From positions 1-50,161 of the IMG/VR virus record IMGVR_UViG_3300047300_000993: a DNA stretch of 50,161 nucleotides. One strand, given 5' to 3'. Source of the stretch: a virus. Position 1 is the stretch's first letter; the number at the start of each line of letters is the position of its first letter. Made by a program: the position numbers and the translations under genes. The notes beneath the pieces are model-generated. The model was not told the DNA's origin, did not search any database, and worked only from the letters and a program-made list of their open reading frames with translations. Shown piece after piece: positions 6,477 to 14,306 of this stretch.

Positions 6477-6980
6477 CTAATCGTACCTGCTGATTACCTC
6501 GTCAAGCAAGATTGGACGGAAGTTTGTTTGTTCCACGGAGACACATTGGAACCACGGGTCGCCCATTGTCTGAGTATGGAGGTGACCGTGAATGTTCCCA
6601 CGAAAGCGGTCTTTTGCCCTTTCGTGTACGGGTACATGGGTAAGTAGAAACTTGTCAAACTCGTGAACGCCGTGAATGTTCTCAAAGTGTGGCGTGTAAG
6701 TATCAAGAGAAAACTTGTCGTGGTTGCCCTTGACAAGAACTTTCTTTCCGTGTAGCCGTGAAACAGTAGCGACATGACGCTTAGCGATAGAGACATCTCC
6801 TAAGTGAAACACCCTGTCCACCGGACGGACAGTTTCATTCCACAACTGAATAAGAGCCTCGTCCATTTCCTCGGCGTTGTCCCACGGGCGTATCTTCTCA
6901 CCAGTTTCCTCAGAAAGAAACTGGCATACGCCGTTGTGTCCGAAATGGGTGTCAGCCACCACGAAAGTTCTAATAGTCAT
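6477..6980 (-). CDS. Calcineurin-like metallophosphoesterase
   Basis: A 167-aa protein with the metal-binding motifs of the family in order: VADTHFGH, HLGDVS, GNHD and GHLHT. Such enzymes hydrolyse phosphodiesters or phosphomonoesters on nucleic acids, nucleotides or proteins; the phage substrate is unknown. It is smaller than, and distinct from, the phosphoesterase at 45919-47109. The ATG is 6 nt after TTGACA-17-TAGTAT, so the mRNA is leaderless, and tRNA-Leu begins 8 nt after its stop. Confidence 0.9.
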   Translation of the reverse strand: MTIRTFVVADTHFGHNGVCQFLSEETGEKIRPWDNAEEMDEALIQLWNETVRPVDRVFHLGDVSIAKRHVATVSRLHGKKVLVKGNHDKFSLDTYTPHFENIHGVHEFDKFLLTHVPVHERAKDRFRGNIHGHLHTQTMGDPWFQCVSVEQTNFRPILLDEVISRYD

Positions 6981-6986
6981 AACTTG

Positions 6987-7015
6987 ATACTAATCCAGCT
7001 CCGAGTGTTTGTCAA
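6987..7015 (-). promoter_or_regulatory. Sigma70-type promoter, leaderless
   Basis: TTGACA, 17-nt spacer, TAGTAT, then 6 nt to the phosphoesterase ATG. It may also transcribe the tRNA-Leu group. Confidence 0.75.
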
Positions 7016-7020
7016 ATCTT

Positions 7021-7041
7021 TTCCCGAGCCCCGCTCGGGAA
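7021..7041. terminator. Hairpin with CCCCG loop
   Basis: TTCCCGAG/CTCGGGAA enclose the recurrent CCCCG loop. Confidence 0.7.
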
Positions 7042-7046
7042 GCAAA

Positions 7047-7113
7047 GAGAACGGCACAGCCCTAATGTCCGAACGCGGGCTGTGCCGTTCTCCCGTGAAA
7101 ACTTATCACGGGA
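7047..7113. terminator. Two strong tandem hairpins
   Basis: A perfect 16-bp stem, GAGAACGGCACAGCCC with its complement (7047-7092), is followed directly by TCCCGTGA/TCACGGGA (7091-7113). They end the minus-strand gene at 7135. Confidence 0.8.
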
Positions 7114-7134
7114 GACAGGGAAAGTCAAGCCCCA

Positions 7135-7431
7135 TTAGAAGGGCTCGGGCTCGGCGTACGCTTCCTTGATGGAGGCGAACAGGGCGAACCGTGCGAACTG
7201 CTCAGTCACAGCGTCCTCGCCCACGACTTGCGTGAAGTCGGCACGGGGGACTTCGGCACCGCACGGGTAGTTGGCGACCCGACCCCACGGGCGGCAGTCG
7301 CAGTAGATACAACGGTCGTACTGGGGGTCAAAGGCATGGGTGCGGTAGTTGGCGTCAGCCTCTTCGGGCGTACCTGCGAAGGGCACGGGGGCATTGACTG
7401 TGACGGTTTGGGGTTCGCTGTTTGTGTTCAT
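7135..7431 (-). CDS. Hypothetical protein with Cys pair
   Basis: A 98-aa protein with CIYCDCRPWG mid-protein, a likely metal site of a type common in actinophage small proteins. The ATG is 6 nt after the -10 of a cassette promoter and is followed by AACAGCGA in codons 4-6. It is one of the few minus-strand cassettes. Function unknown. Confidence 0.75.
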   Translation of the reverse strand: MNTNSEPQTVTVNAPVPFAGTPEEADANYRTHAFDPQYDRCIYCDCRPWGRVANYPCGAEVPRADFTQVVGEDAVTEQFARFALFASIKEAYAEPEPF

Positions 7432-7437
7432 GGAAAC

Positions 7438-7467
7438 AGTTTAGCGAGTGATTACCCACCCCAACAA
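7438..7467 (-). promoter_or_regulatory. Cassette promoter, leaderless
   Basis: TTGTTG, 18-nt spacer with GGGTGGGTAA, TAAACT, then 6 nt to ATG 7431. Confidence 0.75.
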
Positions 7468-7541
7468 GTCCCCTACGGGTGAGGGATGGGGACTATGATG
7501 TTCAGATAAATCTATCCGTATGGGTAGGGAGGACACACACA

Positions 7542-8567
7542 ATGGCACATGAGTTGGAGTTTGATAGTAAGGGCGTAGCACGAATGGCTTACGCCGACAG
7601 GGAAATCCCGTGGCACAGGCTTGGAAAGCCCATGAAGGGCCTACAAACGGCAGAGGCTATGCTCTCCGCTGCCCAAGCCGACTTTGAGGTGGTTCTAGCC
7701 AAAGTCGCTGTGGTGGACGACAACGGGAACTTCATTACTAACCCAGACGGGACTCCGGTGCTCGTGGACGACAGTCGTGCGACTGTACGGGTAAATGATG
7801 ACGGAACATTTGACGGGCTGGCTACGGTGGGGACACGGTATGTAGTTCAGCAAAACCGTGAATGTCTTGACTACGCCCTCGCTATTGTCGGAGCTTCCAA
7901 AGGGGACGCAATAGTAGATACCTGTGGAGTTCTTGATGGGGGCAGGGAGTTCTTCTCGTCCATTGACTTGGGTGGTCTAATCATTGACCCTAAGGGAATA
8001 AACGACAAGATAGAGAGATACTTACTTGTTCGTAACGGACATAACGGTAAAACCGCTATCACTTTCGCTAACACAAGTATTCGTGCCGTATGTAAGAACA
8101 CAGTTATCGCCGGACTTGACAGTGCGCAGCGGGTGTTTACTGCTCGCCATACAAGAAATGTGGAAAGCGCAATAGCCGAAGCTGAGAATGTATTGCGTAT
8201 TTCTACCGAGTGGGCTAAGTCGTTCAACGCAACAGCAGAAAAAATGCTTTCAGTTGGAATGACCCTCAGCTCAGCAAGAATGTCCACACTCCTAAATGCT
8301 CTGTATCCCGAAAAAGTTCAGGAAACCGACAGACAAAAGCGCAACAGAGAAAACATTCACATGACTATCCGTGCTCTTTATCAAACGGATAGAAACTCAG
8401 GTGGATACGGAGATAACGGTTGGTCTGCTTACAACGCAGTAGTGGAGTATTTAGACCATTACCGTGATGGCGGAGTGACAGAAAGAGCCCTTGCGTCAAT
8501 GGACTACAACTCGTCAGCAAGTCAAAAGAAGCTACAAGCTCAACAGGTAATCCTGTCATTCGCTTGA
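7542..8567 (+). CDS. DUF932 phage/plasmid-like protein
   Basis: About 341 aa. The sequence WHRLGKPM near the N terminus, followed by a long mixed region with ATVGTRYVVQQN and a C-terminal helical part, matches the DUF932 family (phage/plasmid-like protein, TIGR03299), widespread on mobile elements. Biochemical role is not established. AGGGAGGA upstream gives a normal ribosome site for the ATG at 7542; an upstream in-frame start at 7479 has none. Confidence 0.85.
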   Translation: MAHELEFDSKGVARMAYADREIPWHRLGKPMKGLQTAEAMLSAAQADFEVVLAKVAVVDDNGNFITNPDGTPVLVDDSRATVRVNDDGTFDGLATVGTRYVVQQNRECLDYALAIVGASKGDAIVDTCGVLDGGREFFSSIDLGGLIIDPKGINDKIERYLLVRNGHNGKTAITFANTSIRAVCKNTVIAGLDSAQRVFTARHTRNVESAIAEAENVLRISTEWAKSFNATAEKMLSVGMTLSSARMSTLLNALYPEKVQETDRQKRNRENIHMTIRALYQTDRNSGGYGDNGWSAYNAVVEYLDHYRDGGVTERALASMDYNSSASQKKLQAQQVILSFA

Positions 8568-8593
8568 CACACCCACGGGTTATCATTTAGTAC
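8564..8593 (+). promoter_or_regulatory. Possible promoter
   Basis: TTGACA overlapping the previous stop, 18-nt spacer, TAGTAC. It would serve the gene at 8615 with a leader containing AAAGGGG. Confidence 0.4.
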
Positions 8594-8614
8594 CGGCGAG
8601 AAAGGGGCGGTGCT

Positions 8615-9076
8615 ATGGAATTCTTTGACGATGACCCCGATGACTCGTTCGTTAGCCCCGAAGAACTAGCCGTATGGCTGAGTGAATACATCTCACAAAC
8701 CACAGATGCTCAAAACATGTACAGAAACCATTTCTGTACGATGATTGCTAACCGTGTTTACGATGAGTTTGGGCACGAAGGCCTGTGCGAACTAATGATT
8801 GCTATGGATAAGAAGGCCGGCTGGATTTCGGACATAATCATTGAAAACAATGACCTTGACGAAATACTCTTTAAGAAGTACGGGGTGTACGACCACGACA
8901 TTGTGGCGAAAGCTCGAGCAACCAAAGCCGTTGAGGAAATGAACTCGAAGATTTGGAAGATACGCAAGAAGTACGCTAAGGCAATAGTTGAGGAACTGAT
9001 GCTAGCCCCGCTAGCAGAAGGCGATGAAACACAGAGCCCCACCGACAGCGACAACGGTGGGGACTCTGCGGAGTAA
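8615..9076 (+). CDS. Hypothetical acidic helical protein
   Basis: A 153-aa protein, acidic at both ends with a long helical middle (about residues 95-130, KIWKIRKKYAKAIVEELML). AAAGGGG precedes the ATG. The last codons form a CCCCACCG/CGGTGGGG hairpin, so the terminator is built into the coding end. No family recognised. Confidence 0.75.
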   Translation: MEFFDDDPDDSFVSPEELAVWLSEYISQTTDAQNMYRNHFCTMIANRVYDEFGHEGLCELMIAMDKKAGWISDIIIENNDLDEILFKKYGVYDHDIVAKARATKAVEEMNSKIWKIRKKYAKAIVEELMLAPLAEGDETQSPTDSDNGGDSAE

Positions 9077-9097
9077 GGCACACGGGGGGCGTGTGCC
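9037..9097. terminator. Tandem hairpins at gene end
   Basis: CCCCACCG/CGGTGGGG with loop ACAGCGACAA, then GGCACACG/CGTGTGCC. They separate convergent genes. Confidence 0.75.
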
Positions 9098-9127
9098 TCT
9101 CTCGGTTGTGTTGGGTTGTGTCAGGGA

Positions 9128-9355
9128 TTAGTAGTCGTCCCCGTAGTACCCGTAGTCCTCGTCAGTTCCCCAGCCGATAGAGGCGAGTGCTTCTGCGTCA
9201 TCGGAGAGGTCGTCAAGCCTGCGTGACTCCCAGTACTCCTCATCGTCATCTTCGCCCTCAACCCAGCAGTCACCGTCATGGTCTACTTCCAAGTCACAAG
9301 CGTCACAGAAATAGACGACTTGGTTTTCGGGGGCAATTTCGCTGTTCATTTCCAT
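9128..9355 (-). CDS. Very acidic small protein
   Basis: A 75-aa protein, strongly acidic (EGEDDDEEYWE and a YGYYGDDY tail) with CDACDLEVDHDGDCW, a small metal-binding-like site. It starts 6 nt after a cassette promoter -10, with AACAGCGA in codons 3-5. Highly acidic phage proteins sometimes mimic DNA; here that is only a possibility. Confidence 0.7.
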   Translation of the reverse strand: MEMNSEIAPENQVVYFCDACDLEVDHDGDCWVEGEDDDEEYWESRRLDDLSDDAEALASIGWGTDEDYGYYGDDY

Positions 9356-9361
9356 ACCCCA

Positions 9362-9391
9362 AGTTTAGCAATGGCTTACCTAAGCCGACAA
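9362..9391 (-). promoter_or_regulatory. Cassette promoter, leaderless
   Basis: TTGTCG, 18-nt spacer with GCTTAGGTAAG, TAAACT, 6 nt to ATG 9355. The -35 lies inside the end of the helicase gene. Confidence 0.75.
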
Positions 9392-11302
9392 GTTTCCACC
9401 CATAAGGTCAAAGAGTAGTTGTACAGTATCGGCATCTTCTACGGGTGAGCCGCCTTCTATCGCCACCGTTACAACGCTTCTCTTGCGTTCTATTAGCGAG
9501 TAAATGTCCTCATCTATCGTCTTATCCGTTAGCAGATAAGTGGCAACGACACTTCCCTGCTGCCCCAACCGATGGCATCGGCTGTAGGTTTGGTCTACAT
9601 CGGCGGGTGTCCAGGGGAGTTCTACGAATAAAACGTCCTGTGCTGCGGTCAGCGTGTGACCCGTCTTTGCTGCCTGAATAGACAGAACGATTACCGGGGC
9701 CTCGGACACCGGAAGCGTTTGGAACTTCTTCTTGTGTTCCTCAACCTCTGCTACATCCATGCCGCCCTGAATTTTGAGACCACCGAACTTATTCGCTAAC
9801 TCATCTACTATGTCTCTGTGGTGAGCAGCAATGACGACTTTCTTCCCGTCTTCTATACGTTCTTTTACCCATTCCTCAACGACCGGCATCTTTGCCTTAG
9901 CCGAGAGCCGGCGAAGCACTGACAAACGAACTAAATGTTCATTGCTTTCTGCTTTGATACGGGCTAAAACAGCAGCGGAACCTACGGGTTCACCGAGTTC
10001 TCTTGCTATTTGCTTTGCTCTATCAACAAGATACTGAACTATGTCCTGTTCTGCCTTGTTGTATTCCTTCATAGCAGCGGGTGTTCCTTCTACTACTACG
10101 GGGCTATGGAGAATTGGGGGGAGTTCAGAAAGAACTTGGTCTTTTGTTCGCCTTATGTAACAAACTCCACGAAGTCTTTCATTGAGTTCGTCAAGATGTG
10201 AATGACCGCTAATGTTCCATTGACCGAAACTATCCTGGAACGCATTGCAATAACGCCGGTAAAAGCCCCATAGCCCGCCAAACTCTTTGAGCTTTCCAAG
10301 TATTTCCAACTGTGAAGCGTATTCAGAGGGGCGGTTAGTCACCGGAGTTCCGGTAAGGCACAGAACAATGCCTTCTTTTGGTGCGCTTTTGGCAATCTTT
10401 TGTGCGCTTTTAGTGCGCTGCGCTGTCACCGTCTTACAGTAATGGCTTTCATCAAAGACATACGACCTATGTTTTGAGAGTTCTTTTTCCCACTTAGTAA
10501 TGTTGCTGTATCCGACAACCACAACGTCGTAAGTCCCGCTTACCGGAAACTCTTTCCTGTTGGTGACTACGGAAACTTTACGCTCGGGAAGCCATCTGTT
10601 GTATTCGGCTTGCCAGTTTAGAACAAGGCTTGGTGGGCAAACGATTACCGCTGGGTAACTGTCATAGACATACTCAATAGTTGCTATTGCTTGTAATGTC
10701 TTTCCTAAGCCCATTTCGTCAGCAATAAAAGTTCTACGGGCGTTAGAGGCATAAGCAACGCCAGCTCTTTGATAGGGAAGAAGCTCGGCTTTGAGATTAG
10801 GAATACTTATCTCGGCATCGGTAGAACGAGAAGCCTCAATAAGCGCACTTAGATTGCTTGTTACCTTTTCCGATAACAACCTTAGCTCATCGGGTACTGT
10901 CAAGTCAAAGTATTCAGCCCACCTCAACACATCACTTGCCGAGGTAAGCGGGGCCCGCCACGCCTTCTTGCCGGCGTTCCATGTGATTGAGGGTATTTTC
11001 TTTACGCTGTTGATTACGACTTTCTCATACGGGAAAGTAATGTAAATCCAGTCCCCTTCTATGCGAATGGACTTGCCTGACTTTCTCTCCGGAGTAGTTA
11101 TCAGCATTATTTCAGTATCAACGGGAATGTCGTGTTTTATTGCGAAAGCTCGAGCTTCCGACATTGAGGTAACAGGGACACGCCAAACCTTAGAAACCTT
11201 GTCCCACTTTGCTCCGGAGATTCTCTTTATCTCATCCACTTGGTCTTTGTCGTACGGGAAATCAAGAATGATTTGGTCGTCTACAAGCTTTACGGAACTC
11301 AT
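9380..11302 (-). CDS. SNF2-family helicase with tandem HARP-like domains
   Basis: About 640 aa. The N terminus has two copies of a HARP-like unit (FPYDKDQVDEIKRISGAKWD with WRVPV, then FPYEKVVINSVKKIPSITWN with WRAPL), as in SMARCAL1-type annealing helicases. The ATPase follows: DEMGLGKT (Walker A), FDESHYC (DExH), LTGTPVTNRPSEY, and the C-terminal DQTYSRCHRLGQQGS arginine-finger motif. It probably remodels or reanneals branched DNA at phage forks. The start is set at the ATG 7 nt after TAGAAT (11310-11315); an upstream start adds 13 residues. Confidence 0.92.
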   Translation of the reverse strand: MSSVKLVDDQIILDFPYDKDQVDEIKRISGAKWDKVSKVWRVPVTSMSEARAFAIKHDIPVDTEIMLITTPERKSGKSIRIEGDWIYITFPYEKVVINSVKKIPSITWNAGKKAWRAPLTSASDVLRWAEYFDLTVPDELRLLSEKVTSNLSALIEASRSTDAEISIPNLKAELLPYQRAGVAYASNARRTFIADEMGLGKTLQAIATIEYVYDSYPAVIVCPPSLVLNWQAEYNRWLPERKVSVVTNRKEFPVSGTYDVVVVGYSNITKWEKELSKHRSYVFDESHYCKTVTAQRTKSAQKIAKSAPKEGIVLCLTGTPVTNRPSEYASQLEILGKLKEFGGLWGFYRRYCNAFQDSFGQWNISGHSHLDELNERLRGVCYIRRTKDQVLSELPPILHSPVVVEGTPAAMKEYNKAEQDIVQYLVDRAKQIARELGEPVGSAAVLARIKAESNEHLVRLSVLRRLSAKAKMPVVEEWVKERIEDGKKVVIAAHHRDIVDELANKFGGLKIQGGMDVAEVEEHKKKFQTLPVSEAPVIVLSIQAAKTGHTLTAAQDVLFVELPWTPADVDQTYSRCHRLGQQGSVVATYLLTDKTIDEDIYSLIERKRSVVTVAIEGGSPVEDADTVQLLFDLMGGNLSA

Positions 11303-11309
11303 TGCTATT

Positions 11310-11315
11310 ATTCTA
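11310..11315 (-). promoter_or_regulatory. -10 element for the helicase gene
   Basis: TAGAAT 7 nt before ATG 11302. No clear -35. The same short region must also hold the promoter for the divergent gene at 11341. Confidence 0.5.
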
Positions 11316-11340
11316 TCCACTTTACGAAAGGGGCATGACA

Positions 11341-11597
11341 TGCCATACCTAAATGACGAACCGACAGTAGAGAGCCTCTCTCAGAGAATTGACGAACTAG
11401 AGCGAATAATCAAGAACCTCTCCGACAAAGTAGAGAGACTTGCGCGCGGAGAAAGAGATAAGCTTCCGGTTGTACCGGTAATTCCGAGCCCCGGCTCAAT
11501 AGGTGAGAAGAATCTCATGCTGAGAGAGATAGCCGGTATCGCTGACGAAAACGAACAACGCCTAGCGTGGGAAAGAGTAAGAGACGCTAGAAAGTAA
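11341..11597 (+). CDS. Small coiled-coil protein
   Basis: An 85-aa protein with a heptad-rich N-terminal half (SLSQRIDELERIIKNLSDKVERLA) and a second helix at the C terminus; likely a dimeric coiled coil. AAAGGGG precedes the ATG. It ends at a strong bidirectional terminator. Function unknown. Confidence 0.7.
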
Positions 11598-11600
11598 AGT

Positions 11601-11647
11601 GTTATCGGGTAGAGGGGAACAGCGACGAAAACCCTCTACCCGATAAC
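11601..11647. terminator. Perfect 16-bp bidirectional hairpin
   Basis: GTTATCGGGTAGAGGG pairs perfectly with its complement around a 15-nt loop that contains AACAGCGA. It separates convergent genes. Confidence 0.85.
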
Positions 11648-11664
11648 AGAACGGAACTCTATCA

Positions 11665-12189
11665 CTAACAGATAGAGAAGCCACCACACTCGGACAGGAA
11701 CTCTGCGAACTCTCGCACATTGTCCACGCTGAACGGATAGTTCATGCCCCACGATTCCCGTGTGCCGACACCATGACAAGCATTACACCAACCGTGCGTA
11801 CGACCCGTGAGAATCTGAACCTCGGGTTCCAGTTCCTTAGTCGGCATACCCATTTCCACGCCGACAGAATCCGTGCGGATTCCAGTAGTGCCACACAGTT
11901 CACAGTCCTCTCGGGGAAGCGAGGCTAGGTACTCGTTGTGCTTTCGCTCGTATGAAGCGGTGCGACCTTCCCACAGTTCCCCGAACAGAATGTCGGCAAG
12001 AGCCTTTGCTCCGTCCTCGTCCAGACCAACGCCGTCGTTGTAGCAACCACCATTGGCGACTTCCTCGTCAATGACTTCCTGCCCGACTTCACAGCAGTAG
12101 TCCCACAGGGGTCGCCACCACCACACATTGTTGCGGAAGTACGCACCCTTCTCGCTTGTCGGATTCTTTCCGTACACATCCATACCCAT
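11665..12189 (-). CDS. Conserved-looking phage protein with zinc-knuckle Cys
   Basis: A 174-aa protein starting MGMDVYGKNPTSEKGAYFRNN, an N terminus I associate with a widespread phage hypothetical family. CELCGTTGI and CNACHGVGT are spaced like a DnaJ-type zinc knuckle. Expressed from a cassette promoter with a leader containing AAAGGAA. Function unknown. Confidence 0.75.
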   Translation of the reverse strand: MGMDVYGKNPTSEKGAYFRNNVWWWRPLWDYCCEVGQEVIDEEVANGGCYNDGVGLDEDGAKALADILFGELWEGRTASYERKHNEYLASLPREDCELCGTTGIRTDSVGVEMGMPTKELEPEVQILTGRTHGWCNACHGVGTRESWGMNYPFSVDNVREFAEFLSECGGFSIC

Positions 12190-12221
12190 AATCGCTATTC
12201 CTTTCGGCTCGGTACGACAAC

Positions 12222-12251
12222 ACTTTACTAGCGACTTACCCTTCCCAACAA
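12222..12251 (-). promoter_or_regulatory. Cassette promoter with leader
   Basis: TTGTTG, 18-nt spacer with GGAAGGGTAAG, TAAAGT; the ATG is 32 nt further, after an AAAGGAA ribosome site. Confidence 0.7.
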
Positions 12252-12268
12252 GTCACAGAGCCGGACGC

Positions 12269-12305
12269 ACCGTAGGGGCTCGAGCCCCGCCCTAGCCCCT
12301 ACGGT
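12269..12305. terminator. Hairpin with CCCCG core
   Basis: ACCGTAGGGGC/GCCCCTACGGT, 11 bp, loop including AGCCCCG. It insulates divergent cassette promoters. Confidence 0.75.
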
Positions 12306-12317
12306 GTATTCGCAAAC

Positions 12318-12347
12318 TTGTCGGGTTGGGTAAGCGGTCAGTAGAAT
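12318..12347 (+). promoter_or_regulatory. Cassette promoter, leaderless
   Basis: TTGTCG-18-TAGAAT, then 6 nt to ATG 12354. First of the long + strand series. Confidence 0.8.
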
Positions 12348-12353
12348 GGGGGC

Positions 12354-12548
12354 ATGACAGCGAACTGGATAGACGACCTGCCGACAGTAGAGGAGTGCGA
12401 TAAGGAAATCGCTCGCCTCTCCTACTGGCTGGACACGAAGCGATACGACATGACCGCAAGGGAAGCCGTGAAACTGGCTGAACGGATTCGTTCATGGGAG
12501 ACGAAGCGACTGTGGGCGAAGCGATTCGGAAAGACGAACACATGGTGA
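12354..12548 (+). CDS. Hypothetical charged helical protein
   Basis: A 64-aa protein rich in Glu, Lys and Arg, probably all helix. The leaderless ATG is followed at once by ACAGCGA. First gene of a four-gene overlapping operon (12354-12928). Function unknown. Confidence 0.7.
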   Translation: MTANWIDDLPTVEECDKEIARLSYWLDTKRYDMTAREAVKLAERIRSWETKRLWAKRFGKTNTW

Positions 12549-12619
12549 CTCTGTTGTTCTGCTCTCCGTTGCTTGCGGTCGCTATCATGGCTGGAATCGT
12601 TGCGAAGGGAAACAAGTAA
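12545..12619 (+). CDS. 24-aa membrane peptide
   Basis: The GTG start overlaps the upstream stop (GTGA) and the stop overlaps the next ATG (TAATG), so it is embedded by translational coupling on both sides. Sequence is one hydrophobic helix (LLFCSPLLAVAIMAGIVA) and a basic end. Small but well supported by the overlaps. Confidence 0.5.
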   Translation: MTLLFCSPLLAVAIMAGIVAKGNK

Positions 12620-12840
12620 TGCGAGAGTTCTGCGGAGAAATCTTCTACACCACCGACTCGGGCAATGTCCACTCGGACATCTGTAAGCACTCGGACGGTG
12701 AACTGACCGAGTCGTACCGCACATTTCTCCATAACTGCTTGGACGAATGGCTGAGGCAGTCCAACGGAAGCGGAGCGTTTTGGGTCGGTGACCCCAAATA
12801 CTTCATGTCGTGGGAGCGTGACGGTGACGAGGACAAGTAG
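12619..12840 (+). CDS. Hypothetical protein, 73 aa
   Basis: Acidic 73-aa protein in the same operon, ATG overlapping the previous stop. It holds three Cys and several His (CKHSDGELTES, HNCLDEW). No family recognised. Confidence 0.65.
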   Translation: MREFCGEIFYTTDSGNVHSDICKHSDGELTESYRTFLHNCLDEWLRQSNGSGAFWVGDPKYFMSWERDGDEDK

Positions 12841-12928
12841 AGCGATAGACCTACTACTACTCACGCTCTACGGAGCGTGGTACTTCCTCTCTCTGAAATG
12901 GATGAGAGAGAACGGCAAAGGCTATTAG
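12824..12928 (+). CDS. 34-aa membrane peptide
   Basis: An ORF overlapping the 3' end of the previous gene in another frame, from a GTG with GGAG 7 nt upstream. One membrane helix (IDLLLLTLYGAWYFLSL) then WMRENGKGY. The tight overlap and good ribosome site support it; function unknown. Confidence 0.5.
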   Translation: MTRTSRAIDLLLLTLYGAWYFLSLKWMRENGKGY

Positions 12929-13103
12929 CCGGAACCCGTGACCTTCTGAGCCCCGCTCCACTCCACATACCTGCCATAGAGAACGGGGCCCCAGGAACTG
13001 CCGGCGAATCATAATCCGGTAAGTCAGGATTCCAGCTCCGGCTAATCATTAGCCGGTAACTAAGGATTCCGGAACGCGACCCGGGGGCACTGTATGTCCA
13101 AAC
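12929..13103. other. Structured intergenic region
   Basis: No gene. It holds a perfect palindrome, CCGGCTAAT/ATTAGCCGG around 13042, two GATTCC-containing repeats and an AGCCCCGCT core. Possibly a terminator plus an operator or small RNA. Confidence 0.4.
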
Positions 13104-13133
13104 TTGTCGGGTTGGGTAAGTCTCCGCTAGAAT
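13104..13133 (+). promoter_or_regulatory. Cassette promoter, leaderless
   Basis: TTGTCG-18-TAGAAT, 6 nt to ATG 13140. Confidence 0.8.
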
Positions 13134-13139
13134 GGGGGC

Positions 13140-13640
13140 ATGAAGAACAGCGAAATGACAGCACAGCAACTCCGCGACAAGGCTCGCGCACACGAACAGG
13201 ACGCGCACGACTCATTTGAGCGTTGCGATACGGACGGGTTCCTCTCCCAGTGGGCAAGCGGAATCAACGCGCAACTGGCGAACGCACAGGCGCGAATCGT
13301 GGACAACGGCGGCGTGGCACAGTTCCCTGCCCTGTTCACCGTGAGCGGCGAGTTCGTCCCTGCCCGACCCATTGAGAGCAAGTACGGAACGCGCTGGATG
13401 GTGCTGGACGCGGCTGGCAAGGCAACGGGTGAGTTCCTGCCCTACTTCCCCAAGAGGCGCGATACGCTCGCCAAGCGCGGCTATGTGGAGGGCTTCGTGA
13501 CCCGCCCAGCGTGGGCGCGTTGTGAGGGCAACGGGCGTGGGCTTTCGGGCTTGTGCTCGGTTCGCGTGGTGGCTTTCCCCACCGATAAGCCGTGGGAGCA
13601 GCCCGTGAGCGTGGTGAGCGTGGACAGGTGGGCAGAGTAG
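13140..13640 (+). CDS. Hypothetical protein, 166 aa
   Basis: Helical charged N terminus (about 1-65), then a beta-rich, aromatic region with KYGTRWMVLDAAGKATGEFLPYFPKRRDTLAKRGY. AACAGCGA follows the ATG. Richer in G+C than its neighbours, which may indicate a different origin. No family recognised. Confidence 0.75.
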   Translation: MKNSEMTAQQLRDKARAHEQDAHDSFERCDTDGFLSQWASGINAQLANAQARIVDNGGVAQFPALFTVSGEFVPARPIESKYGTRWMVLDAAGKATGEFLPYFPKRRDTLAKRGYVEGFVTRPAWARCEGNGRGLSGLCSVRVVAFPTDKPWEQPVSVVSVDRWAE

Positions 13641-13646
13641 TGCTTC

Positions 13647-13667
13647 CCCGGAGACGGGTTCTCCGGG
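13647..13667 (+). terminator. Hairpin terminator
   Basis: CCCGGAGA/TCTCCGGG with loop CGGGT, just after the stop at 13640. Confidence 0.65.
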
Positions 13668-13682
13668 CTTCCCTTGCTTCCA

Positions 13683-13735
13683 GGGCTTCGTTCGTGGGGT
13701 TCGTGGGGTTCGTGGTGGTGTCGGGGTTCGTGGGG
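13683..13735 (+). repeat. Degenerate GTTCGTGGG tandem repeats
   Basis: GTTCGTGGG occurs about four times at roughly 10-bp steps. No credible gene uses it, and reading through it gives only a low-complexity FVGFVGFV peptide. Confidence 0.55.
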
Positions 13736-13823
13736 AAGATGGCGGGGCTGCGGGCCACCTTTTTTAGTCGGAAATATGACTTACCGGCTAATGATTCGAG
13801 CTCGCCGGCAGGGGGCTAGCTCC

Positions 13824-13855
13824 GGTAAGGGGCAAGCCCCGCCCTGCCCCTTACC
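13824..13855. terminator. Hairpin with CCCCG core
   Basis: GGTAAGGGGC/GCCCCTTACC around AAGCCCCGCCCT, directly before the next cassette promoter. Confidence 0.75.
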
Positions 13856-13858
13856 GAC

Positions 13859-13888
13859 TTGTTGGGTTGGGTAAGGTCTGTATAAACT
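13859..13888 (+). promoter_or_regulatory. Cassette promoter, leaderless
   Basis: TTGTTG-18-TAAACT, 6 nt to ATG 13895. Confidence 0.8.
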
Positions 13889-13894
13889 GGTGGC

Positions 13895-14083
13895 ATGACG
13901 AACAACAAAACAGCGATTTGGGACTTCCTCACGGGTGTCATTGACGAAATGCCCCTGACCGAGTGCTGTGGCAAGGTGCCAGCCGACCACCGTGATTACG
14001 GTCATTGCTACTACTGCCACATGACCGCCGACTGGTGTCAATGTGACGCTTCCGACATTTGTCGGTGCGAGGTGGAGAAGTGA
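13895..14083 (+). CDS. Cysteine-rich zinc-binding-like protein
   Basis: A 62-aa protein with eight Cys in its second half (ECCGKV, CYYCHMTADWCQC, CRCEVEK) that can hold one or two zinc ions. Leaderless start with AACAGCGA in codons 5-7. Followed by an overlapping gene. Confidence 0.75.
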   Translation: MTNNKTAIWDFLTGVIDEMPLTECCGKVPADHRDYGHCYYCHMTADWCQCDASDICRCEVEK

Positions 14084-14253
14084 GCAGGAAAGAACTGACG
14101 ATGGAAACCTACCGAGAGGGAGCCGGGGCTCAGCTCGGTAGGTGGTATCGCCTCCGAGAGGGCAAGCGTGAGTACCTGTCTGACTTTGACCTGTGGATGT
14201 GCGAGGACTTGTTGGGAAAGCCGTACAGCGGACTGTACCTAGACGAGAACTGA
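14080..14253 (+). CDS. Hypothetical small protein
   Basis: 57 aa from a GTG that overlaps the upstream stop; an ATG at 14101 with AGGAAAG upstream is an equally good start. Aromatic, charged sequence (GRWYRLREGKREYLSDFDLWM). No family. Confidence 0.6.
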   Translation: MSRKELTMETYREGAGAQLGRWYRLREGKREYLSDFDLWMCEDLLGKPYSGLYLDEN

Positions 14254-14306
14254 CCTGAGCAAGTCGCTAAAAGGCTCACCCTAAGCCCTGCTTGGTGTGA
14301 GCTGGC

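Noticed and set aside
13592-13819. 75-codon ORF after 13640
   Set aside because: It is generated by GTTCGTGGG tandem repeats and starts inside the preceding gene.
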